DNA of 64,000 bases from Tistlia sp040905785 (lineage in GTDB: Bacteria > Pseudomonadota > Alphaproteobacteria > Kiloniellales > DSM-21159), in contig NZ_JBBDQW010000006.1 of NCBI RefSeq assembly GCF_040905785.1, positions 135,190 through 199,189 of the forward strand, read 5' to 3'. The notes beneath the pieces were generated by a model. That model had not been told where the DNA came from and made no database searches. It was given only the letters and a program-made list of their open reading frames with translations. Shown piece by piece: positions 51,826 through 59,653 of the stretch. A program made the translations under genes and the position numbers. Position 1 is the stretch's first letter. Each line of letters starts with the position of its first letter.

Positions 51826-53727
51826 ATGCGCGACTCATCTTTCTTGTCGAACCTGCGCGTCGGGCGTTACGCGGTGCCGATGCTGCTCGCGGCCTTCGCG
51901 GCCCTGGCGACCGCGCCGCCGGCGGCTGCGACCGTCATCGCGGCCGGAGATGTCGCGCCGGGCGGCCTCGGGCCAGGCGACACGACCCTCTCGACCGGGC
52001 TCGCCGTCGGCGGCGCATCGGGCGGCGCGACCTCGGGCTCGCTCGTCATCGACAACGGCAGCCAGCTCGTCCTGCAGCAGCCGCTTCCCTTCGCCACCGT
52101 CGCCGGGCCGGCTGGCAGTTTCGGTACCGTGACGGTCCGCGGCGGCGCGGGCGGCACACCCTCGCAGCTGCGACTGGAAGGCACCGACGGTTTCGACGGC
52201 GCCTTCCTCAACGTCGGGCGGAACGGCGACGGCATCATCAACATCGAGGATGGCGGCAGGGTCGAAATAGACTCGAAGGGCGCGCAACTCGGCCGCCTGA
52301 TTCCAGGGCTAGGCGCGCCGGCCGGATTCAATCTCGGGCGCAACGCGGGCGGCAGCGGCGTCGTCAACATTACCGGTGCCGGCTCCGAGCTCTCCGTCAC
52401 CAGCGCCTTCGCCTACGGCGCCATCGGCCGCAGCGGCGACGGCGAGATGAACGTCACCGCCGGCGGGCTCCTGTCCTTCTCGGGGATAAACGGCGACCTC
52501 AACGTTGGCAGCGACACGGGCGCGTCGGCGCCCGGTCTCGGCGTCCTCAACGTCAACAGCGGCGGGCGCGTCGAGGGGCCGGTCTTCCTCGACGTCGGCG
52601 CCACCCCCGGCGGTCGGGGCGTGGTCGACCTGGCGGGGGCCGGCTCCTCGATCGAACTGCGCGGCGCCTGCACGCCCGACTGCCCTGTCGGCTTCTCCTA
52701 CCCGAACCAGGGGGCCTTCCTGACCCTCGGGGCGAACGAGGGCGCGGGGGAGATGACCATCCGCGACGGCGCACAAATGCTGATCGACTCCGCGCAGACT
52801 GAGGACGCGCGCCATGCCGGCTTTACCCTCGGCGGCAGCTCGATCCTGGGGCCCCGCGGCGACGGTATCCTGCGGGTCGAGGGCCCAGGTTCCGAGCTGC
52901 GGGTCCGCGGCGACGAGAACTTCTTCGCCGTGGGACGTCTCGAGGACGGCAAGGGCCTGCTGGAGATCCGCGACGGCGGCCGGGTCGTGCTCGAGAACGA
53001 CGACGGCCTGGCTACCGGATTCGTCGGGGACCGCCCGGGTGCAACAGGCACGGTCCTGATCGAGGGGACCGGCGCGCTGCTCGACGCCGGCAGCTACCTC
53101 GGCATCGGCGTCGACCAGGCCGGCGCCGCCGCCGGCAAGGGCACCGTCGAGCTGGTCCAGGGCGGCACCCTGAAGGCGGACCGGATCGTCGTCGACAACG
53201 GCGGCACGATCAGCGGCTCCGGCACGCTGACGGCGAGCTCGGCAGGCGGCACGCTGGTGACCGTGGAGACCAACGGGACGATCGACGTCGGCTCGTCGAC
53301 CGGCGCGATCCTGGTCGAGGGCGACCTGGTGCTCAACGGCGGTTCCCTGCTGCTCGAGGCCGACGGCCCGGCCGACCTAGACCGGATCACCGTCACCGGC
53401 GACCTGCTGTTCGATACCGGCTTCCTCGACGTCGTGCTCGGCTTCACGCCGGACCCGGGGCTGACCTTCGACTTCTTCGACGTGCTCGGCTCGATCAGCG
53501 TTGCGGAGAGCTCCGGCGGGATCCGGGCTCGGGCGGCGCCGGGTTCGGGCGTGCCGGCCGGCACCCCGGTCGCGCTCGAGCTCGACGGCAGGCTGCTGAC
53601 CGCCCGGATCACGGCTGTACCCGAGCCGGCCTCGCTGGCGGCGATCATGGCCGGCCTCGTCGGAATCGGCGGCGCGGCGCGCCTGCGGCGACGGAAGGGG
53701 CCCGGCACCCGGCGAAGCCGAGCCTGA
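51826..53727 (+). CDS. PEP-CTERM protein with beta-helix-like repeats
   Basis: A 633-residue exported surface protein. There is a signal peptide (VPMLLAAFAALATAPPAAA). The body is built of about ten imperfect repeats of 40-50 residues with the pattern G-x-G-x-(V/I/L)-N-(I/V)-x-x-G-G/A-G-x-x-(V/L), e.g. GDGIINIEDGGRVEI, GSGVVNITGAGSEL, GRGVVDLAGAGSSIEL and GKGLLEIRDGGRVVL. These resemble autotransporter-type beta-helix repeats. The tail is VPEPASLAAIMAGLVGIGG followed by RLRRRK: a canonical PEP-CTERM signal (motif, helix, basic cluster), so XrtA is expected to process it. The ATG at 51826 has GGGAGAG upstream. Binding partner unknown. Confidence 0.9.
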   Translation: MRDSSFLSNLRVGRYAVPMLLAAFAALATAPPAAATVIAAGDVAPGGLGPGDTTLSTGLAVGGASGGATSGSLVIDNGSQLVLQQPLPFATVAGPAGSFGTVTVRGGAGGTPSQLRLEGTDGFDGAFLNVGRNGDGIINIEDGGRVEIDSKGAQLGRLIPGLGAPAGFNLGRNAGGSGVVNITGAGSELSVTSAFAYGAIGRSGDGEMNVTAGGLLSFSGINGDLNVGSDTGASAPGLGVLNVNSGGRVEGPVFLDVGATPGGRGVVDLAGAGSSIELRGACTPDCPVGFSYPNQGAFLTLGANEGAGEMTIRDGAQMLIDSAQTEDARHAGFTLGGSSILGPRGDGILRVEGPGSELRVRGDENFFAVGRLEDGKGLLEIRDGGRVVLENDDGLATGFVGDRPGATGTVLIEGTGALLDAGSYLGIGVDQAGAAAGKGTVELVQGGTLKADRIVVDNGGTISGSGTLTASSAGGTLVTVETNGTIDVGSSTGAILVEGDLVLNGGSLLLEADGPADLDRITVTGDLLFDTGFLDVVLGFTPDPGLTFDFFDVLGSISVAESSGGIRARAAPGSGVPAGTPVALELDGRLLTARITAVPEPASLAAIMAGLVGIGGAARLRRRKGPGTRRSRA

Positions 53728-53781
53728 CCTGACGGTCGGCCGGAGCGGTCCTGGGGGCGGATCGCTCCGGCGGCCCCGCCC

Positions 53782-55059
53782 CTACCGCCGGAAGACCGCC
53801 GGGCCGGCGTAGCGCGCGGCGCTGCCGAGCTCGGCCTCGATGCGCAGCAGCTGGTTGTACTTGGCGGTGCGGTCGGAGCGCGACAGCGAGCCGGTCTTGA
53901 TCTGCCCGCAGTTGGTCGCGACCGCGATGTCGGCGATGGTCGTGTCCTCGGTCTCGCCGGAGCGGTGGGACATCACCATGCCGTAGCCGTTGGCCTTGGC
54001 CAGCTCGACGGTCTCCAGGGTCTCCGACAGCGTGCCGATCTGGTTGATCTTGACCAGGATCGCGTTGGCGACGCCGCGCCCGATGCCGTCGGCGAGGCGC
54101 AGCGGGTTGGTCACGAAGAGGTCGTCGCCGACCAGCTGGACGCGCTCGCCGAGGCGCTCGGTCAGGGCTGCCCAGCCGTCCCAGTCGTCCTCGGCCAGGC
54201 CGTCCTCGATCGAGACGATGGGGTAGCCGTCGCAGAGCGCCGCCAGGTGCTCGACCAGGCCGTCGGCCTCGAGCGTGCGGCCCTCGCCGGCGAGCGCGTA
54301 GCGCCCCTCCTTGAAGAACTCGGTCGCGGCGCAGTCGAGGCCGAGGAAGACCTCGTCGCCGGCGCGGTAGCCGGCCGCCTCGATCGCGGCCATCAGCAGG
54401 TCGAGGGCCTGCTCGGAGGACTTGAGGTCGGGTGCGAAGCCGCCCTCGTCGCCGACGTTGGTCGAGAGGCCGGCGGCCTTGAGGCCGGCCTTCAGGGCCT
54501 GGAACACCTCGGCGCCCATGCGCAGGGCCTCGGCGAAGGTCGGGGCGCCGGCCGGCAGGATCATGAATTCCTGGAAGTCGATGGCGTTGTCGGCGTGGGC
54601 ACCGCCGTTCAGCACGTTCATCATCGGCACCGGCAGGGTCCGCGCGTAGGCGCCGCCGAGGTAGCGGTAAAGCGGCAGGCCGGCCTCCTCGGCCGCGGCC
54701 TTGGCGACGGCCAGCGACACGCCGAGGGTCGCGTTGGCGCCGAGGCGCGCCTTGTTCGCCGTGCCGTCGAGCTCGACCAGCAGGGCGTCGAGCGCCACCT
54801 GGTCCTCGGCCTCGAGGCCGGAGAGCGCGTCGAAGATCTCGTGGTTGACCGCCTCGACCGCCCGCAGCACGCCCTTGCCGCCGTAGCGCCCCTTGTCGCC
54901 GTCGCGCAGCTCGACCGCCTCGTGGGCGCCGGTCGAGGCTCCCGAGGGCACGGCGGCGCGGCCGAAGGCGCCGCTCTCCAGCTGGACGTCGACCTCGACC
55001 GTCGGGTTGCCGCGGGAATCCAAGATCTCGCGGGCACGGATGTCGGTGATGGCGGTCAT
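53782..55059 (-). CDS. eno: Enolase (phosphopyruvate hydratase)
   Basis: A 425-residue glycolytic enzyme converting 2-phosphoglycerate to phosphoenolpyruvate. REILDSRGNPTVEVDVQLES opens the protein, and VPSGASTGAHEAVELRDGD, LGANATLGVSLAVAKAAA, SIEDGLAEDDWDGW (metal-binding Asp), GDDLFVTN and the catalytic loop MSHRSGETEDTTIADIAVA follow. All catalytic residues are present. The ATG at 55059 fits the universal enolase N-terminus. It converges with the PEP-CTERM gene, with a 54-base gap. Confidence 0.97.
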   Translation of the reverse strand: MTAITDIRAREILDSRGNPTVEVDVQLESGAFGRAAVPSGASTGAHEAVELRDGDKGRYGGKGVLRAVEAVNHEIFDALSGLEAEDQVALDALLVELDGTANKARLGANATLGVSLAVAKAAAEEAGLPLYRYLGGAYARTLPVPMMNVLNGGAHADNAIDFQEFMILPAGAPTFAEALRMGAEVFQALKAGLKAAGLSTNVGDEGGFAPDLKSSEQALDLLMAAIEAAGYRAGDEVFLGLDCAATEFFKEGRYALAGEGRTLEADGLVEHLAALCDGYPIVSIEDGLAEDDWDGWAALTERLGERVQLVGDDLFVTNPLRLADGIGRGVANAILVKINQIGTLSETLETVELAKANGYGMVMSHRSGETEDTTIADIAVATNCGQIKTGSLSRSDRTAKYNQLLRIEAELGSAARYAGPAVFRR

Positions 55060-55163
55060 GGCGCTGCTGGTCCTCGAGGCTGGTTCTGCGGTGCCGGGTG
55101 GCTGCGATGGATAGCCGGGCCTGCCGGGCGCCGCAAGGCCCTGCCGGGCGCCGGAAAACCGCG

Positions 55164-55406
55164 CTACTTGCCGGCGGCCCGGTTGGTCTCGGTGCCGAAG
55201 CAGTAGCCGATGACCAGGGTCACGACCGGCAGGATCACCGAGGAGAGCAGCTGGATCAGGCGCTCGGCGCCGGTGTCCCAATCGCTGGTCGCGAAGCCGG
55301 TCCAGACGGCGACCAGGATGAAGGCGACGGTGCCCAGGCAGCGACACAAGGTCGCCCGAGCCGGGCCTGGCGCTCGTCGAGGCCAAGTCGTCCGCTCCCC
55401 CCGCAT
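55164..55406 (-). CDS. Small hypothetical membrane protein between pyrG and eno
   Basis: An 80-residue reading with two hydrophobic helices: TVAFILVAVWTGFATSDW and LLSSVILPVVTLVIGYCFG, separated by an acidic turn. The N-terminus is Arg/Pro rich and may start later than the ATG at 55406. The two-helix layout with a short polar tail (TETNRAAGK) resembles small holin-like or stress membrane proteins, but I recognise no family. It is on the same strand as pyrG, 22 bases downstream, and could be cotranscribed. Reality of the gene is probable, not certain. Confidence 0.5.
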   Translation of the reverse strand: MRGERTTWPRRAPGPARATLCRCLGTVAFILVAVWTGFATSDWDTGAERLIQLLSSVILPVVTLVIGYCFGTETNRAAGK

Positions 55407-55428
55407 GGCCCCGGTACGGCCCCCGGCG

Positions 55429-57054
55429 CTACATCAGGCGCGACTGCTCGACGGCGGCGCGCACGAAGGAGATGAAGAGCGGATGCGGGTCGTAGGGCTT
55501 GGACTTCAGCTCCGGGTGGAACTGCACGCCGACGAACCAGGGATGGCCGGTGAACTCGACGATCTCCGGCAGCTCGCCGTCGGGCGACAGGCCGGAGAAG
55601 CGCAGCCCGACCGCCTCCAGGGCCTCGCGCTGGCGGACGTCGACCTCGTAGCGGTGGCGGTGGCGCTCGCTGATCTGGCGGCTGCCGTAGATCTCGGCGA
55701 CCTTGCTGCCGGCCTCGAGCACCGCCGGGTAGGCGCCGAGGCGCATGGTGCCGCCCAGGTCGTCGGCGTTGCCGCGGCGCTCGACCTCGTTCTCCCGGAC
55801 CCACTCGGTCATCAGGCCGACGACCGCGGGATCGCAGGGGCCGAACTCGCTGGAGCCGGCGCCGGTCATGCCGGCGAGATGGCGCGCCGCCTCGATCACC
55901 GCCATCTGCATGCCGAAGCAGATGCCGAAGTAGGGCACCTTGCGCTCGCGTGCGAAGCGGGCGGCGGCGATCTTGCCCTCGCTGCCGCGCTCGCCGAAGC
56001 CGCCCGGCACCAGGATGCCGTGGACGCCCTCCAGCTCCTGGACGTGGCCTTCCTTCTCGAAGATCTCGGAATCGAGCCAGTTGATGCGGACCCTGACGTC
56101 GTTGGCGACGCCGCCGTGGGTCAGCGCCTCGGCGAGCGACTTGTAGGCGTCGATCAGGCTGGTGTACTTGCCGACCACGCCGATCGTGACCTCGCCGTCG
56201 GGCTGGCGCAGGGTGCCGGCGATGCGGTCCCAGATCGAGAGGTCCGGCGTCGGCGTCTCCAGGCCGAAGTGCCGGCAGACGACCGCGTCCATGCCCTCCT
56301 CGTGATAGGCGCGCGGTACGGCGTAGATGGTGTCGACGTCGAGCGCCTGGATCACCGCCTCTTCGCGCAGATTGCAGAACAGCGCCAGCTTGCGGCGCGC
56401 CTCCAGGCCGATCGGGTGCTCGGAGCGGCAGAGCAGCATGTCGGGCTGGATGCCGACCGACTGCAGCTCCTTGACCGAGTGCTGCGTCGGCTTGGTCTTC
56501 AGCTCGCCGGCCGAGGCGATGTAGGGCACCAGGGTCAGGTGCACGAACATCGAGCGGGCGCGTCCGAGCTCGTTGCCGAGCTGGCGGATCGCTTCGAGGA
56601 ACGGCAGGCTCTCGATGTCGCCGACGGTGCCGCCGATCTCGCAGATCACGAAGTCCTCGTCGGCCAGGTCGGCGCGCACGAACTCCTTGATCGCGTCGGT
56701 GACGTGGGGAATCACCTGGACCGTCGCGCCCAGATAGTCGCCGCGCCGCTCCTTGGCGATGATCTTGGAATAGATCTGGCCGGTCGTGACGTTGTCGCTG
56801 CGTGTAGAGGCGACGCCGGTGAAGCGCTCGTAGTGGCCCAGGTCCAGGTCGGTCTCGGCCCCGTCGTCGGTGACGTAGACCTCGCCGTGCTGGTAGGGGC
56901 TCATGGTCCCGGGATCGACGTTCAGGTAGGGGTCGAGCTTACGCAGGCGCACCTTGAACCCGCGCGCCTGCAGGATGGCACCCAGTGCCGCGGAAGCGAG
57001 ACCCTTGCCGAGTGAGGAGACCACGCCGCCGGTTATGAAGATGAACCGCGCCAT
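55429..57054 (-). CDS. pyrG: CTP synthase
   Basis: A 541-residue enzyme that makes CTP from UTP, ATP and glutamine. The synthetase half begins FIFITGGVVSSLGKGLASAA (ATP loop) and contains KLDPYLNVDPGTMSPYQHGE. The glutaminase half has the nucleophile Cys in YFGICFGMQMAVIEAAR, with VPGGFGERGSEG, and the His-x-Glu end in GVQFHPELKSKP. Length and motifs are canonical. It lies in the standard alphaproteobacterial order secG-pyrG-eno, all on the minus strand. Confidence 0.97.
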   Translation of the reverse strand: MARFIFITGGVVSSLGKGLASAALGAILQARGFKVRLRKLDPYLNVDPGTMSPYQHGEVYVTDDGAETDLDLGHYERFTGVASTRSDNVTTGQIYSKIIAKERRGDYLGATVQVIPHVTDAIKEFVRADLADEDFVICEIGGTVGDIESLPFLEAIRQLGNELGRARSMFVHLTLVPYIASAGELKTKPTQHSVKELQSVGIQPDMLLCRSEHPIGLEARRKLALFCNLREEAVIQALDVDTIYAVPRAYHEEGMDAVVCRHFGLETPTPDLSIWDRIAGTLRQPDGEVTIGVVGKYTSLIDAYKSLAEALTHGGVANDVRVRINWLDSEIFEKEGHVQELEGVHGILVPGGFGERGSEGKIAAARFARERKVPYFGICFGMQMAVIEAARHLAGMTGAGSSEFGPCDPAVVGLMTEWVRENEVERRGNADDLGGTMRLGAYPAVLEAGSKVAEIYGSRQISERHRHRYEVDVRQREALEAVGLRFSGLSPDGELPEIVEFTGHPWFVGVQFHPELKSKPYDPHPLFISFVRAAVEQSRLM

Positions 57055-57261
57055 GGGCCCCCACTATCTCGACGGTCGCGCGCTCGGGCAAGCGCGTTGG
57101 TGGCGATGAGGCATGCAAGCTCCGCAATGCTAGGCAAACGGCGGTCGCCGGCTTGTGGAGCCGGCTCGGCGTCGGTCGCGGGGAAGTGGGTCCGGGAGAC
57201 CCTCGGGGTGCGCCCCCGAGTCGCAGGACTCGGGACGGGCAGGACGTAGCGAGCCCGGCCG

Positions 57262-57657
57262 CTACTGAACCGGCACGCTGGGCGTCGAGGAGCCGCTGCC
57301 CGGGCTGCCCGTTCCCGGCGTGCCCGTTCCCTGGGTCCCCGACGTCTCGGGCACCGCGCCCTCGCCGGCTGCCGGGGGCGGCGCCTGGTCGAGGATCGAG
57401 GCCGGCACGCCGGCGCGATCGCCGCCGGTCAGGATCGCGAGGGAAATCGAGCTGACCATGAAGAGCGCGGCCAGGATCGCCGTCGCCCGGGTCAGCACGT
57501 TGGCGGTGCCGCGGCCGGTCATGAAGCCGCCCATCCCGCCGCCGCCGCCACCGCCGCCGCCGATGCCGAGGCCGCCGCCCTCGCTGCGCTGGAGCAGGAC
57601 GACGCCGATCATCGCCAGCGCGATCAGCAGGTGAACGATCAGCAGGATCTGGATCAT
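57262..57657 (-). CDS. secG: Preprotein translocase subunit SecG
   Basis: A 131-residue component of the SecYEG channel with two membrane helices: IQILLIVHLLIALAMIGVVL and AILAALFMVSSISLAILTGG. Between them lie the conserved LLQRSEGGGLG and a long Gly run. The C-terminal 50 residues are a Gly/Thr/Ser/Pro tail with GTPGTGSPGSGS-type repeats, longer than in enteric SecG but common in this group. It lies upstream of pyrG on the same strand, 207 bases away. Confidence 0.93.
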   Translation of the reverse strand: MIQILLIVHLLIALAMIGVVLLQRSEGGGLGIGGGGGGGGGMGGFMTGRGTANVLTRATAILAALFMVSSISLAILTGGDRAGVPASILDQAPPPAAGEGAVPETSGTQGTGTPGTGSPGSGSSTPSVPVQ

Positions 57658-57965
57658 GGGAACGGTTCCAACTCGAGTAGATTCAACAGCGCAGCCTGGC
57701 GAAACGCGCGCGCTTCGGACCCAACGGGCCGATTTCGACCCGCTATGTAATGCCTTCGCCTCCCTATGACTAGGGCCGATCGGCGGGCGATCGCGTCAGC
57801 TCCTCTGACACCGCGCCACCTTCCGGTGTCAGCCCGTCTTACGAAGAACGAGCCACCGCCCGCAGATTCATCTTCGCGTCACGAGGACAGTGAGGCTGCG
57901 CTCTTCGCGGCATGATACTTGCGTGCGATCGGTCGTGTCTCAAACGAACGTGGGAGGGCGATGTC
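57658..57965. other. Intergenic region upstream of the second PEP-CTERM gene
   Basis: About 308 bases between divergent secG and the PEP-CTERM gene. The only clear signal is the sigma-54-type promoter near its right end. I looked for a tRNA here, a frequent neighbour of secG, and saw none. Confidence 0.6.
57909..57924 (+). promoter_or_regulatory. Sigma-54 (-24/-12) promoter
   Basis: GGCATGATACTTGC fits the consensus TGGCACG-N4-TTGC with the invariant GG and GC separated by exactly ten bases (GG at 57909-57910, GC at 57921-57922). Transcription would start near 57934, about 30 bases before the PEP-CTERM start. PEP-CTERM genes in several bacteria are controlled by RpoN and the PrsK/PrsR system. 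Confidence 0.65.
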
Positions 57966-58625
57966 ATGCGACCTTGGTATTGGGCGAGTGCGTTAGCGTT
58001 TCTTCCCCTTGCGGTCGGCTCGGCGCAGGCCGCGCCCATCTACCTCAACGATGCGAACATTTCGGTCGCGCTCGGCGCGTCGATGTCGCCCGAGCCCTTC
58101 GCGAACCGCACGACCGCGGCCTCGCTGGCCAGCGTGATCGATGCCCCTTCCGCGACGGCAGGCGAGTTGCACTTGCAGTCGACGCACGTGTGGGTCAGCG
58201 GCGGTCCGCTTGAGCTGGACTTCGACTTCGGCGTCGAATACGACCTCACTACGTTGCATTTCTGGAATTATCATTCCGAAAGCTACGACGTCGACAGTAT
58301 CGACTTCACCTTCTACGACGGCACCGGCGGCTTCGTCGGCGAGCTCCTCGACGTCATGCCCGCGCTCGGCAATGCGACAGGCAGCGACGGCGACCCGATC
58401 TTCGCCGAGGACATCGCCCTCTCGTTTCCGTCGAACGTACGCTACGTGAACGCCTTCCTGACCGGATCGAACAACCAGGTCGACTTCAACAACATCGGAT
58501 TCACCGCGGAACTGTCGGATCCGAATCCCGATCCCACCACCGTTCCCGAACCCTGGACCTTGGCGCTGCTGACGATCGGCGTCGCCGGCCTCGGATTCGC
58601 AAGAGCCAGGCGCGACGATCGCTAG
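57966..58625 (+). CDS. PEP-CTERM sorting-domain protein
   Basis: A 219-residue exported protein. The signal peptide is WASALAFLPLAVGSAQA. The mature domain is a mostly beta, Asp/Asn-rich segment of the discoidin-like kind often seen in PEP-CTERM proteins (GPLELDFDFGVEYDLTTLHF, then NYHSESYDVDSIDFTFYDG). The C-terminal signal is VPEPWTLALLTIGVAGLGFA followed by RARRDDR: motif, membrane helix, basic tail. It should be an XrtA substrate. The ATG at 57966 has GGGAGGG upstream. The gene sits alone between housekeeping genes and carries its own sigma-54-type promoter. Confidence 0.92.
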   Translation: MRPWYWASALAFLPLAVGSAQAAPIYLNDANISVALGASMSPEPFANRTTAASLASVIDAPSATAGELHLQSTHVWVSGGPLELDFDFGVEYDLTTLHFWNYHSESYDVDSIDFTFYDGTGGFVGELLDVMPALGNATGSDGDPIFAEDIALSFPSNVRYVNAFLTGSNNQVDFNNIGFTAELSDPNPDPTTVPEPWTLALLTIGVAGLGFARARRDDR

Positions 58626-58661
58626 AGGGCAACGGAAGCCGATCGCCGAGGTGGCGGGGGC

Positions 58662-59435
58662 CTAGCCAACCGCCTCGGCGATCCGCCAGAAGTCGTCGGC
58701 CTTGAGGCTGGCGCCGCCGACCAGGGCGCCGTCGACGTCGGCGTCGCCCAGGAGTGCGGCGGCGTTCTCGGGCTTGACCGAGCCGCCGTAGAGGATGCGC
58801 ACCGCGCCGGCGGCCTCTGCGCCGTAGCGCTCGGCGAGCGCGCCGCGGATCGCGCGGTGGACCTCGGCGGCGTCTTCCGGCGTCGCCGTCTTGCCGGTGC
58901 CGATCGCCCAGACCGGCTCGTAGGCCAGCACCAGGCGCGGCGGCTCGAAAAGCTCCGGCAGGCTGCCGGCGACTTGGCCGGTCACCACCGCCAGCGCCCG
59001 GCCCTCGTCGCGCTCGGCCTCGGTCTCGCCGACGCAGACGATCGGCACCAGGTCCTCGGCGATGGCCGCGGCGGCCTTGGCGCGGACCAGGGCGTCGTCC
59101 TCGCCGTGGTTCTGGCGCCGCTCGGAATGGCCGACGATCACGTAGGAGCAGCCGAGGTCGGCGAGCATCGCCGCCGAGACGTCGCCGGTGTGTGCGCCGC
59201 AGGCCTCGGGGTGGCAGTCCTGGCCGCCGAGCAGCACGCCGCTGCCGGCGAGCGCGCGGTGCACCGCCTCGAGCAGGGTGAAGGGCGGGCAGACGAGCAA
59301 GTCGCAGGCCGGCAGCGGCGGCACCCCGGTCTCGGTGGCGCGGTGCACGCGCTGGGCGATCTCCTCGGCCAGCAGGCGGCCGTCGGCGAGCCGGCCGTTC
59401 ATCTTCCAGTTGCCGGCGATCAGCGGGCGGCGCAT
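58662..59435 (-). CDS. tpiA: Triosephosphate isomerase
   Basis: A 257-residue glycolytic enzyme. The start RRPLIAGNWKMNG holds the catalytic Lys, VIVGHSERRQ the catalytic His, VLAYEPVWAIGTGKTA the catalytic Glu, and ILYGGSVKPENAA the phosphate-binding loop. The ATG at 59435 has AAGGAG eight bases upstream. It converges with the second PEP-CTERM gene and is divergent from the ppiD-like gene. The standard neighbourhood of secG and pyrG is interrupted here only by the PEP-CTERM gene. Confidence 0.97.
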   Translation of the reverse strand: MRRPLIAGNWKMNGRLADGRLLAEEIAQRVHRATETGVPPLPACDLLVCPPFTLLEAVHRALAGSGVLLGGQDCHPEACGAHTGDVSAAMLADLGCSYVIVGHSERRQNHGEDDALVRAKAAAAIAEDLVPIVCVGETEAERDEGRALAVVTGQVAGSLPELFEPPRLVLAYEPVWAIGTGKTATPEDAAEVHRAIRGALAERYGAEAAGAVRILYGGSVKPENAAALLGDADVDGALVGGASLKADDFWRIAEAVG

Positions 59436-59653
59436 GCGCTTGCTCCTTGTTCTGTTCTTTGGGTGGCGCCGGCCTTGAATAGCATGGCGCTGGCCGCGGG
59501 AACCAGTGCGTCCCGGCCCGCGCCGCCGTCCGGGCCGAGCCCCGGCTGCGGCGGTTGCCGTGCCCCTGCCCGGCACCTAAGATGCGCCGCCTTCGCGCCC
59601 CGGCCGGCACAGCGCGCCCCGGGACGCCCACCCGCACCCCACGGACAGGTTCA

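Noticed and set aside
57658..57965. A tRNA gene between secG and tpiA, as in some alphaproteobacteria
   Set aside because: No cloverleaf, T-loop or CCA-end sequence could be found in the 308 bases.
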